The notes under the pieces were generated by a model. It saw only the letters and a list, made by a program, of their open reading frames with translations. It was not told the origin of the DNA and ran no database searches. DNA of 64,000 nucleotides, taken from positions 1 through 64,000 of the forward strand of contig JAGVLK010000023.1 in NCBI GenBank assembly GCA_020049835.1. Reading direction: 5' to 3'. Origin of the DNA: Candidatus Babeliales bacterium. GTDB lineage: Bacteria; Babelota; Babeliae; Babelales; Vermiphilaceae. Both the position numbers and the translations under genes were made by a program. Shown one piece after another: positions 51,766-60,422 of this stretch (within the stretch, counting starts at the first letter, position 1; each line of letters opens with the position of its first letter).

Positions 51766-53787
51766 TTATTGTGTACGTTGCCGTTTGAAAGCAGTTGATG
51801 ATTCAGCCTTACCAAATTTTGCCGGTAAAAATAATGGCACACCGACAGCCTGCCATATCTGTGCAAGTGCAACCATACCTTCGTGCTCATCGTTAGGATC
51901 AAGTTTATGCACTTCATCATTAAAAATCTGCTCAACAGTTTTGTCGTATCCTTGTATATGCGCAGGATCGTCACCACGATTAATAAAAATCTGCTCTATC
52001 GATTTGCTCGGCTTTGTTGTGCGCGTCATATCCGCACCGTAGCTATAAAGCAACGCAACTAAACGCTGATATCGTTCGTGGGCAGCTGGTAAAGCAAAAA
52101 TAGATCGGTAATAAGTATGCAGTCCCATACGTATGAGCCTATGTATATAGCAATTTCTCTCTTCATCGCTGTTACCGTTGGGGCAGGCACCTGCTGATAA
52201 TAATAACTCTACTACAGAAAGCCAGTCCTGATCATTATTTACAAAAATCTGATCTATAATTTTTCTCAGCGGCCGCATGCGCCACGCAGCCTCGTAATCA
52301 GGATCCGCACCCCTATCTAATACTATTTTAAGGCGTTCAAGAAATACTGCCGGCTCTGTAGGCACTGATAACCTTGACGGTTGTTCAAATAAATGTGCAT
52401 ACAACACACAATTAAGCCACTTTTGTCTTGCTTTAATTGCCATTTGCAGGCGAAGCGGTAAGGATGCTACATCCATAGTACGTCTAATTACTTGGTACAT
52501 ACAAAGCTCTTTCAGACTTGGTTTTTGTGTACAGAATCGCTCAAAAATACGTTTTTTTTCGCAACGCGACAGTTCGCGTCGTGAACCTTCCAACGAATCG
52601 GGTGTATCGGGCATCAGGTCACAATTCCAAACATCTTCGAACCCTAGAGACGGTGCTGCAACCGGTAAAGATAAGCGCACACCTACAGATTTCCATAATA
52701 ATACAAACGCAACATTACTTTCGCTCATACCATTAATTGAACGACATTTTACTTCGCTATTAAAAATCTGCTCGAGAGTTTCACCAGATTCAGTTGTTCG
52801 AGTAAAATCAGCATGATAATTATACAGAAGCGAAACTAATCGCTTGTATCGTTGATGTATAGGCGGTAATTCAACAGAAGAGCGACGATAATATTCAGGA
52901 GCACGCCGCATAAGTCTATGTATATAATACGCTCCACAAAGATCACGCTTACCATTGGGACATGCACCGACCTTTAATAATAGTTCTGCAACTGCAGAGC
53001 AATCCTGATCATCATCTGTATAAAAGAGCTTATCTATAATTCTTCCCAGTGGAGTATTGCGGTAATTTTCACAATCAGGATCTGCACCACGATCAAGTAA
53101 CAATTTAAGACGCTCCAGAGTCGTAGATGATTTTTCAAATAAATGCGCAGTCAGTATACCGTTAAGCCATTTCTGCCTTCCTTTAATTTGCATTTGTATC
53201 TCTTGCGGCATTTCAGTTATATCCATCTTATGTTTATGCATGACACGCATGCACAGTTCTTTTAAACTTCCTATCTGCGTACAAAACCTATCAACTATAC
53301 GTTCTCGTGCGTCATGCAGTAACTGCTGTGAACTTTTATCCATACTTACTTTAGGCAACTCCCCATGAGCATTGGAAATACAAGGGTCAGCTCCATGTGC
53401 AAGAAGCACCTCAATTACCTTTCGCCTTCCAAAATCTGCAGCATCATGCAATGCAGTTTTTTCAAATGGATAATTTGGTGCATTCAGATCAGCACCACAT
53501 AAACTTAAATACTGTATGGCAGCTATATCCTCGCTCACTGTTGCACGATATACAAGAGTTTGACCATGCATATTAGGAATATTTAATAATTTTTTGTTAC
53601 GTACCGTTTGTACGATTTTCTTGAGCCCTATAAGATTACTTGCATAATCACGAGAGAAACAGAATTCTTGTAACAGTTTAATATGCTTTTCTTTATCAGC
53701 TTTCTTTGCAGCTTTTGCCGAAGCAAACAAATTATTACTATAACCGCAATGTACAATAACAATAACGCTTAGTAATAAATGCTTCAT
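51766..53787 (-). CDS. Secreted ankyrin-repeat protein with internal duplication
   Basis: A signal peptide (LLLSVIVIVHCGYSNNLFA) is followed by ankyrin repeats (about 70-150: AIQYLSLCGADLNAPN; TALHDAADFGRRKVIEVLL) and two copies of a unit of about 230 residues (163-395 and 420-660), each with RFCTQxxSLKELCM, QKWLN, LERLKxxLDRGADPD, CPNG, YIHRLxR and GADxTRTT-like words. It ends in KRQRTQ, as does the next upstream protein. Ankyrin proteins of this kind are common effectors in intracellular bacteria. The target is unknown. Confidence 0.75.
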   Translation of the reverse strand: MKHLLLSVIVIVHCGYSNNLFASAKAAKKADKEKHIKLLQEFCFSRDYASNLIGLKKIVQTVRNKKLLNIPNMHGQTLVYRATVSEDIAAIQYLSLCGADLNAPNYPFEKTALHDAADFGRRKVIEVLLAHGADPCISNAHGELPKVSMDKSSQQLLHDARERIVDRFCTQIGSLKELCMRVMHKHKMDITEMPQEIQMQIKGRQKWLNGILTAHLFEKSSTTLERLKLLLDRGADPDCENYRNTPLGRIIDKLFYTDDDQDCSAVAELLLKVGACPNGKRDLCGAYYIHRLMRRAPEYYRRSSVELPPIHQRYKRLVSLLYNYHADFTRTTESGETLEQIFNSEVKCRSINGMSESNVAFVLLWKSVGVRLSLPVAAPSLGFEDVWNCDLMPDTPDSLEGSRRELSRCEKKRIFERFCTQKPSLKELCMYQVIRRTMDVASLPLRLQMAIKARQKWLNCVLYAHLFEQPSRLSVPTEPAVFLERLKIVLDRGADPDYEAAWRMRPLRKIIDQIFVNNDQDWLSVVELLLSAGACPNGNSDEERNCYIHRLIRMGLHTYYRSIFALPAAHERYQRLVALLYSYGADMTRTTKPSKSIEQIFINRGDDPAHIQGYDKTVEQIFNDEVHKLDPNDEHEGMVALAQIWQAVGVPLFLPAKFGKAESSTAFKRQRTQ

Positions 53788-53805
53788 AAAGCTCCTTTGC
53801 TACAT

Positions 53806-54627
53806 TTATTGTGTACGTTGCCGTTTGGACGCCATTGAGAATTTTGCGCCTTTGAAGAAGTTTTTAATTGATTGTTCATTAATTTGTAGAGGTATATGTA
53901 CATCAGCAAGATCTTCTGGTCGATAGGGAGAACCGACAAACAATTTTCGCGCATACTCAGTATAGCGAATCCACTCATCCCAGTCGCCATCGTTAATCCC
54001 TTCTTTCTTCTCGCCCGGCTTACAATAATATGTCTGTACCCCTTTTCTTGATGCGACAATGAAAGCCAACGAAAGTTTATTATCATGAATAGCACTCACT
54101 ATATCAATATCCGTTTGACGCATGACTGCAGTTATGCTGTGCGCTAAAATATCCATATTAAACGGATGGCGAGTCAAACTCTTTTTTTTAACTTTGCCCC
54201 GTTGTATAGCAAAATGTATATGAGAGAGCTCTGAAATCCAATAGGTCCGCATCCAATGAAGAAAACTCATCATAATGCTTGCTTGATCGGAGTACTCTCC
54301 TGAAACCAAGCAGGCAAATAGTTGTTTTTTGCCAATTGATGTAAAGTTCAATTGGCAAGGTCGTTCATCTGCATGGGGAATAATCTGAATCCACTGCTTT
54401 ACCACAGTTTTCACGAGGGGGCAAGATTCTTTAGATTTTGCGAATAGCCAGTATTCTCGCGATTTCTTTGATACTTTCTTGCATTTGCTTTGCTTAGACT
54501 TTGCCAATGATTTGGGCAAGCGCGTCCAACCTTGAATGGAATTTGTGGAACAGGAAGCAGTTGATGCCTGGGCTGCACCAAAACAACTGGCATATGCACA
54601 AACCATTAATAGCAAAATATATATCAT
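53806..54627 (-). CDS. Secreted FTSxGxxQLF-family protein, copy D (divergent)
   Basis: A signal peptide (ILLLMVCAYASCFGA) is followed by the family words LNFTSIGKKQLFACLVSG, MRTYWISEL and SRKGVQTYYCK. It carries a Lys/Ser-rich N-terminal insert and ends in KRQRTQ, encoded by the same bases (TTATTGTGTACGTTGCCGTT on the + strand) as the end of the ankyrin protein, a sign of local 3'-end exchange or duplication. Function unknown. Confidence 0.6.
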   Translation of the reverse strand: MIYILLLMVCAYASCFGAAQASTASCSTNSIQGWTRLPKSLAKSKQSKCKKVSKKSREYWLFAKSKESCPLVKTVVKQWIQIIPHADERPCQLNFTSIGKKQLFACLVSGEYSDQASIMMSFLHWMRTYWISELSHIHFAIQRGKVKKKSLTRHPFNMDILAHSITAVMRQTDIDIVSAIHDNKLSLAFIVASRKGVQTYYCKPGEKKEGINDGDWDEWIRYTEYARKLFVGSPYRPEDLADVHIPLQINEQSIKNFFKGAKFSMASKRQRTQ

Positions 54628-54764
54628 CTTAATAAGACTCCCATCTATTTCTGTTTACGTGCGTATAGTTTCATGTTGTTTGTCTTTTACAAGTGATGTT
54701 AAACGAGTAACATAAACGGATGCAAGTATATCTGAAAGCCCCAAAAAAATCTATTATTTACAAA

Positions 54765-54793
54765 ACATAACAATTGCGTTATGCGACATACAC
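54765..54793. repeat. GTTATGCGAC-type repeat word, last copy
   Basis: ACATAACAATTGCGTTATGC followed by GACATAC, upstream of the copy D gene. No murD fossil remains beside it. The rest of the 54628-54888 gap shows no gene. Confidence 0.55.
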
Positions 54794-54888
54794 GCAGTAA
54801 AATATGAAATAAAAAACAAATGTCTTGCTAACCACAAACCTAATCACAGAAATTAAGAGAGGAAGCTTCAGCTACGCGAAGGAAAAAG

Positions 54889-56025
54889 ATGTACTACCCC
54901 TATCAAAGCAGACGCAATCGCAGCCTATATATATATATTATAAGCGCCGCTCTGCTCTGTATTATCGGCATTATTTGCATTTATTCGGCAAGCTCCGTGT
55001 TTGCCCTTAAACGCTTTGGCTCAACACATTATTATCTGTATAAACAGATGATCGGCATCACCATCGGCTGCATCGCCCTGCTATGCACCAGTTGGGTTCC
55101 ATTAGCATTACTACAACGATTAAGCTTTTTCTTTTTTTTGTGTGCACTTATACTCACTGCATGCACTCTGCTGACCAATAATGCCGTTGCGATCCATGGC
55201 TCGAGCAGATGGCTTAAATTAGGACCGTTGGCCATGCAACCGAGTGAGCTGCTTAAATATGCAACCATTGTGTATCTTGCTGATTTTTTTGCACGCAAAG
55301 ATATGCGTTCACGCGTGCAGTTAAAAAACTATGGCGGATTTGCAACCATTATGGCACTGGTGAGCCTGGTGTTACTTGCACAACCGGATTTTGGTATGAC
55401 TGTCATCATCTGCACAACAGCGCTCGCAATGGCCTATGTTGCTGGCATAGCAGGACAACATCTGCTCTATGGCATGCTGGCGTGCATGCCGCTTTGTTTG
55501 CTCCTTGTTTTGTGCAAACCTTATCGCTTGCAACGTGTGCTGACCTATTTGAACCCCTGGAGCGATCGGCATGGTGCCGGATTTCAGATTATTCAATCGC
55601 TCATTGCAATTGGCTCGGGTAATGTGTCAGGTGTCGGCATCGGGCAATCAAAGCAGAAATTTTTCTATCTGCCCATGCAACATACCGATTTTATATTTTC
55701 TATCATGGCGGAAGAAACCGGCTTTATCGGCGGCAGCTGCGTTATTATTCTCTATATGCTGTTTGTATACAGCGGCCTAAAACTTGCCACACAACAGCAT
55801 TCACTCTTTGGCCGCTATGTAATAGTCGGTTTTACACTCACCATTTCCTTGCAAGCATGTATGAACTTAGCCGTAACCATGGGGCTGCTGCCCACCAAAG
55901 GGATTGGGCTGCCGTTTATCAGTTATGGTAACAGCTCATTAGTTGCAACATTAGCAATGCTCGGATTGGTCATTAATTGCGTGCGCAATGATCAACCGGC
56001 AACAAAAGCATATGCATTTCGCTAG
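54889..56025 (+). CDS. ftsW: FtsW/RodA/SpoVE-family glycan polymerase, probably FtsW
   Basis: This 378-residue SEDS protein has about 10 membrane spans. Family motifs: GSSRWLKLGPLAMQPSELLKYA, AQPDFGMTVII, NPWSDRHGAGFQIIQSLIAIGSG and GLPFISYGNSSLVATLAMLGLV. SEDS proteins polymerise peptidoglycan glycan strands with a class B PBP. FtsW is preferred over RodA because of the nearby murD, but the call is not certain. Confidence 0.88.
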   Translation: MYYPYQSRRNRSLYIYIISAALLCIIGIICIYSASSVFALKRFGSTHYYLYKQMIGITIGCIALLCTSWVPLALLQRLSFFFFLCALILTACTLLTNNAVAIHGSSRWLKLGPLAMQPSELLKYATIVYLADFFARKDMRSRVQLKNYGGFATIMALVSLVLLAQPDFGMTVIICTTALAMAYVAGIAGQHLLYGMLACMPLCLLLVLCKPYRLQRVLTYLNPWSDRHGAGFQIIQSLIAIGSGNVSGVGIGQSKQKFFYLPMQHTDFIFSIMAEETGFIGGSCVIILYMLFVYSGLKLATQQHSLFGRYVIVGFTLTISLQACMNLAVTMGLLPTKGIGLPFISYGNSSLVATLAMLGLVINCVRNDQPATKAYAFR

Positions 56026-56043
56026 TGGGCGTAAAAATGCGCA

Positions 56044-57369
56044 TTAATCTTTTTTGCTTCGTTTGCTATATTTATCGCGCGCTTTCACGACAATTGCTTT
56101 CAGACTACTTTTTTTACGCGTAAATTCGCCAGATAGCCGCGCTGTTGATGTTACTTTTTTACGCATATGCGCAGATGATGATGTACCACCAAACGATGAC
56201 TGCTTTATATACTTAGGTGGTACTGATTTTGCTGTCTGCGTCTTTTTAATATCCCAAGCCTGACAAAAAAGCGCATAATCTTCCGCGTGCGCATTGAAGT
56301 ATAACCAGTTTTGATAGTGATTTGCCAATGCGCAAGCCGAAATACCTTCTTTTCCGCATGCGTGTATATCACCCCCAAAACGACGAAATAACAGCACCAA
56401 TTGTGCCGGTATTGTAATATTATACCTGCCAAAACAATCTTGTGCCAATAAACTCAAATAGGTACTATCGTTACCTGCCCCATGCTCAAGCAACAACTGG
56501 GCCAAGGGAACAGAATATTCATGATAATTATCTTGAAATAACAACTGATCCAGCAACTTACGGCTGTCATGTGGCTCACCGGTACTATCAGCATGCGCAC
56601 CATGTTGTAATAGCCAACGCATACATGCAATATGTTGAGAAATTTTAGCGTTATTAGGTATATCATCGCATGGAAGCAAATTCATAAAATGTATGCGCAG
56701 CTGCGCATTAAGATAACCTTTAAATTGTGCAATCTGTTGCAATTCATCTGCAGGTAAATGGCATAAGCCCGGATGCTGCATTACATCTATAACGGTTCGT
56801 ATATCCCTCCGCTGAGTTACCAGTATATCTGCTCTTTGTTGTTCTTTCATGCTCAGCCCTTGTGCCATTTTTGCTTGCACATCTTTGAACATCAGCTGAT
56901 AAACATGTCGGCGTGCATCTAAATAATTACCCTCACAGACCCCAGTTTTAACATTATCTATGGCAAAATTGCCACTCTTATTTACGCGGCAGATATCCGC
57001 CCCTTTTTGTGCAAACCATTGTATTAGTTGGCACAACCGTTCTTCAGGTAACGCACTTTTAGTAACACGATGCAACAACGTATTAGCCTGCTCGTCTACA
57101 ATGGAATTAATAAGCGCAGGATCAACTCTCATGGCAGATTCCACGAACGCTTTTAATGATGCAGTACCTGCTTTTTGCTGCTTTTCATCACACCATTTAA
57201 ATGGTAACTGCAATGTATCTACTTGCTCAATAAAAGCTTGTTGTAACAATGGATATTCACCTGCAACTAAAGGTTGTGTAGCTGCAAACAGCGGAACTGG
57301 TGCAGATGTCTGTGCTGCATGTAATGCATAATATGTCCCACACAAAAGAAATAACCATCTGATACACAT
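56044..57369 (-). CDS. Secreted ankyrin-repeat protein
   Basis: Signal peptide at the N-terminus (WLFLLCGTYYALHA). Ankyrin-like units include NTLLHRVTKSALPEERLCQLIQWFAQKGADI and CMRWLLQHGAHADSTGEPHDSRKLLDQLLF, then LAQLLLEHGAGNDSTYL. A Lys/Ser-rich tail ends in KARDKYSKRSKKD. It is a tandem paralog of the next gene (57469). Probably an exported protein-binding effector; the target is unknown. Confidence 0.7.
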   Translation of the reverse strand: MCIRWLFLLCGTYYALHAAQTSAPVPLFAATQPLVAGEYPLLQQAFIEQVDTLQLPFKWCDEKQQKAGTASLKAFVESAMRVDPALINSIVDEQANTLLHRVTKSALPEERLCQLIQWFAQKGADICRVNKSGNFAIDNVKTGVCEGNYLDARRHVYQLMFKDVQAKMAQGLSMKEQQRADILVTQRRDIRTVIDVMQHPGLCHLPADELQQIAQFKGYLNAQLRIHFMNLLPCDDIPNNAKISQHIACMRWLLQHGAHADSTGEPHDSRKLLDQLLFQDNYHEYSVPLAQLLLEHGAGNDSTYLSLLAQDCFGRYNITIPAQLVLLFRRFGGDIHACGKEGISACALANHYQNWLYFNAHAEDYALFCQAWDIKKTQTAKSVPPKYIKQSSFGGTSSSAHMRKKVTSTARLSGEFTRKKSSLKAIVVKARDKYSKRSKKD

Positions 57370-57468
57370 GAATAGATCCCTTTACTATAAAGGTATCATA
57401 TGTGCAACACCTCTGCATATGTTTGACCTTAAATTAAGTTTGTAGGCACAGAGACTAGCCAATGTGCA

Positions 57469-58776
57469 TTAATTTTTTTTGCTGCGCTTAGTAAATGTCA
57501 ATGCCTTAGCAACAAACGCTTTCAAACTCTTTTTTTTGCGCGTAAGTTGAGCTGAAGCCTCAGTGGATGATGATACTTCTGCAGACGATGCCGTTGTTGC
57601 ATCCTGCTCATGCTCTTCATAGGGATTTTTAAAATCCCATGCGCGGCAAAAAAGCCCAAACACATCTTTCGGCACACGACCATACAACCAACTATAACTG
57701 TCGCGTGCATAATCATGCGCTGAAGGATTGTAACGCGCGTAATGATCTCTATGATCTTTGCATCGTTTATGCATATCGGCACCAAAAGTACGTAATAATA
57801 TCGCCAATTGTGCCGGCACTATAGGGCTGCTCATATCATAAGGATCTATTTCTCTAAAACCATGACGCGCTAGAGAACCCAATCGTGTAAGATATCTATT
57901 ATCACCTTCAACTTTAGCACCATGCTCAAGTAATAACTGCGCCAATGGCACACAATGCTCATGATAATTATGCGGAAACAATAGCTGCATAAGGAGATTG
58001 CGACTATCATGCGGTTCTCCAGTACTTTCAGGATCTGCACCATGTTGCAAGAGCCAGCGCATGCGTATTACATGCTTAGCAAAGCTCTTATTATCGTAAT
58101 ACGGAAGCATATTTATAAAAAGTATACGCAGCTGCGCGTTAAGATAACCTTTAAACTGTGCAAGCGCGAGCAGTTCTTTTGCAGGCAAATGGCATAACCC
58201 CGGATGTCGCAAAACGTCTTTAAATGACCTTACCTCATTTCGTTGTGTTACCAGAATATCTGCTCGACGCTGCTCTTGCTCGCTCAACCCTCGTGCCATT
58301 TTTATTTGCAGATTCTTTTGCATGAGCAGATATATTGCCCGACGGTCAGGGGAAACACATTCTTGGCACATACCGTTAAACACGTTATCTATGGCCAATT
58401 CCCCATTATAGTTTACTGTGCATATATCAGCATCTTTGTGTTCAAACCATTTTATAAGATGGTACAAATACTCTCTGTTAAAGTCACTTTTAGTAATGCG
58501 ATGCAATAATGTATTACCTTCAGCATCAATGGGCGTATTAATAAGCGCAGGATCCACTGCTACAACAGATTCCACTAATGCTTCAAGCGATGCAGCATAC
58601 TGCTTGACTCGCTCTTGCCAGTCTGCTGAATATGCTTTTGGGAACACTCCTAATGCATGTACTTTCTCAATAAATTGTTGCCGCGGCAGCTCTTCCAGTG
58701 GAGTAGTTGCATATACGGGGATGCTTAAACTGTTTAAAATTAGTACCAGCAGAATACGCAGCCGCAAAATTATCAT
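57469..58776 (-). CDS. Secreted ankyrin-repeat protein, tandem paralog
   Basis: 435 residues with a signal peptide (ILLVLILNSLSIPVYA) and the same order of units as its neighbour: NTLLHRITKSDFNREYLYHL, HPGLCHLPAKELLALAQFKG, RMRWLLQHGADPESTGEPHD and LAQLLLEHGAKVEGD. The tail is Lys-rich (KSLKAFVAKALTFTKRSKKN) and closely matches the other paralog's tail. The conserved tail may be a binding or retention signal. Function unknown. Confidence 0.7.
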   Translation of the reverse strand: MIILRLRILLVLILNSLSIPVYATTPLEELPRQQFIEKVHALGVFPKAYSADWQERVKQYAASLEALVESVVAVDPALINTPIDAEGNTLLHRITKSDFNREYLYHLIKWFEHKDADICTVNYNGELAIDNVFNGMCQECVSPDRRAIYLLMQKNLQIKMARGLSEQEQRRADILVTQRNEVRSFKDVLRHPGLCHLPAKELLALAQFKGYLNAQLRILFINMLPYYDNKSFAKHVIRMRWLLQHGADPESTGEPHDSRNLLMQLLFPHNYHEHCVPLAQLLLEHGAKVEGDNRYLTRLGSLARHGFREIDPYDMSSPIVPAQLAILLRTFGADMHKRCKDHRDHYARYNPSAHDYARDSYSWLYGRVPKDVFGLFCRAWDFKNPYEEHEQDATTASSAEVSSSTEASAQLTRKKKSLKAFVAKALTFTKRSKKN

Positions 58777-58908
58777 GAAAGAGTCCTTATAAAGATGTTT
58801 TTTTCTGGTATCTATGATAGCAGATATGCTTTGGGGATCATAGAAATTTTTTACTTTTTTGCCGCCTCATGTTACGTTTTTGCAGAAACTAATGCATAAG
58901 GAAAACAG

Positions 58909-59676
58909 ATGATTGAACAAACTAATAAAAACAGCTTGCAACCAAACACACCGACACTCACCGAATCAATATCGATCGATCCATTAGGCGATGGCATAAG
59001 CAGCGTCACCTTAGTACGCGCATCAGGATCTGATGTAGATGTGGTGAATGCAGCGCGCGTTTCGTACGGTAAATATGTAACGGAAATTACAGAAAAAGAT
59101 GCAAAACTGATTCATTATTTAATGCGGCACAATCATACCAGCCCATTTGAGCATAATCAGTTATCGTTTCGCATCAAATGTCCATTGTATGTCGCACGCC
59201 AATGGATGCGCCACCGCATGAATTCATACAATGAAATTAGTTACCGCTATGTACAGGCAAAGGATGAGTTTTACCAACCACGCGTTTGGCGCGCACCCGA
59301 TGAAGTGAACAAACAAAGTTCGGGCGGCAGCATCGACAACCCTGACATCAATGCAACCTATGCACAAGCATTGGAACATGCAATGAAAGCATATAACGCA
59401 TTGCTCGCTGCAGGCGTTTGCCGTGAACAGGCACGTGGTGTGTTGCCAATGTGCACCTACACGGAGTTTATTTTTACCTGCAACTTGCACTCATTGTTTC
59501 ATTTTCTTAAACTACGTCTGGGCCAAGGCGCACAGCATGAAATTCAAATGTACGCACAGGCATTGTTACGCCTTGCAGCACCACACTTTCCAGTGTCATT
59601 AGGCGCATGGAAAGAGCTGCATATGCCGGGTTTTGATCTGAGTTTATATGGATTAGAGAAGTTACTGGGTGATTAA
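58909..59676 (+). CDS. thyX: Flavin-dependent thymidylate synthase
   Basis: ThyX makes dTMP from dUMP with FAD and methylenetetrahydrofolate. The signature RHRMNSYNEISYRY fits the family motif RHRxxSxNExSxRY. It is followed by CREQARGVLPMCTYTEFIF and LRLGQGAQHEIQMYA, also conserved. The length of 255 residues is normal. No thyA is in the window. A terminator follows at 59693. Confidence 0.96.
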   Translation: MIEQTNKNSLQPNTPTLTESISIDPLGDGISSVTLVRASGSDVDVVNAARVSYGKYVTEITEKDAKLIHYLMRHNHTSPFEHNQLSFRIKCPLYVARQWMRHRMNSYNEISYRYVQAKDEFYQPRVWRAPDEVNKQSSGGSIDNPDINATYAQALEHAMKAYNALLAAGVCREQARGVLPMCTYTEFIFTCNLHSLFHFLKLRLGQGAQHEIQMYAQALLRLAAPHFPVSLGAWKELHMPGFDLSLYGLEKLLGD

Positions 59677-59692
59677 GTAGTACATTGGACAT

Positions 59693-59725
59693 AAAAAAAG
59701 GCACGATGCTAAGTCGTGCCTTTTT
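59693..59725. terminator. Bidirectional terminator downstream of thyX
   Basis: AAAAAAAGGCACGA pairs with TCGTGCCTTTTT across a 7-nt loop. Confidence 0.9.
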
Positions 59726-59747
59726 GTATATTTGATAGATCTAAATG

Positions 59748-59880
59748 TTACGCCGTCTCCGACAGGCGTTCTTGAAAGAAATTATATAAAGCTTGCCCAT
59801 ATTGCTGACGGTTTTTGTGCCATAAAATATTAGCATGCGGACCATGCTCAAATGTATGTCCTTCACATGATGCACATGAA
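59748..59880 (-). pseudogene. Possible gene remnant, minus strand
   Basis: A minus-strand frame ends at 59748, just after the bidirectional terminator, and its last 45 codons look coding (CEGHTFEHGPHANILW, then QALYNFFQERLSE). Farther upstream in the same frame the sequence looks random. I read it as the decayed 3' part of a gene, of unknown family. It could be a small intact gene of 83 codons starting at 59999. Confidence 0.3.
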
Positions 59881-60067
59881 AGGATGGGCGAGCTCACGCC
59901 TTGAACCTGATGTTCAGGTTGGCACTGCTGAGTATCATGATAATACAACCGGCACCACAATAATTTGGCCCCAAGGATATGCACATCATTATATCGCAAA
60001 GTTCAACGTAAAGCCTTCACGCGAATTTTATAGATTCGTTATGACGCATCCATATGGGCGCGAATAA
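59880..60067 (+). pseudogene. Possible gene remnant, plus strand
   Basis: A plus-strand frame ends at 60067 with GTTIIWPQGYAHHYIAKFNV and SREFYRFVMTHPYGRE, which looks like the C-terminal part of a real protein. Its beginning is missing and no ribosome-binding site precedes the first in-frame ATG at 59852. It may be a truncated toxin-like or phage-like gene; I do not recognise the family. Confidence 0.3.
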
Positions 60068-60085
60068 TGCATTTCATAAATGCAT

Positions 60086-60328
60086 CTAATTAGTTAGCTT
60101 TTTAAGAACAGGTGAATATTGTTTTATAAGTTTCTGAGTTAATTTACTACTCTCTTCTTGCAATTTCTCTCGATGTTGAGCGTTATCTTTTTTTGCCTTT
60201 AAAATTACCTCATCACCTTTTATAATAATATACAAATCATTTTGTTTATTAACACCGAGAATATCGGCAATTTCAGGTGTGATTTCTAAAGTAAAACCCT
60301 CTTTTTTTTTCTTTATCGTTTTAGTCAT
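60086..60328 (-). CDS. AbrB/SpoVT-type DNA-binding protein
   Basis: This 80-residue protein has the swapped-hairpin pattern GFTLEITPEIADILGVNKQNDLYIIIKGDEVILKAKK, typical of AbrB, MazE or VapB-type antitoxins, and a basic coiled tail. A toxin partner would usually be next to it, but only gene remnants are found on that side. It may be an orphan antitoxin or a stand-alone regulator. Confidence 0.65.
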   Translation of the reverse strand: MTKTIKKKKEGFTLEITPEIADILGVNKQNDLYIIIKGDEVILKAKKDNAQHREKLQEESSKLTQKLIKQYSPVLKKLTN

Positions 60329-60422
60329 ATCGTTAACCTAAATAAAGTTTCTTCACCGTATTTCATGAACATATTCCGATCAAAAGAACAGAGGAAGATT
60401 GCTCTTCCTCTGTTCTATAATT

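Noticed and set aside
51753-51977. N-terminal extension of the copy C protein
   Set aside because: It would run into the 3' end of the ankyrin gene and push the signal peptide to residue 76. ATG 51752 has GGAG upstream and matches the paralogs.
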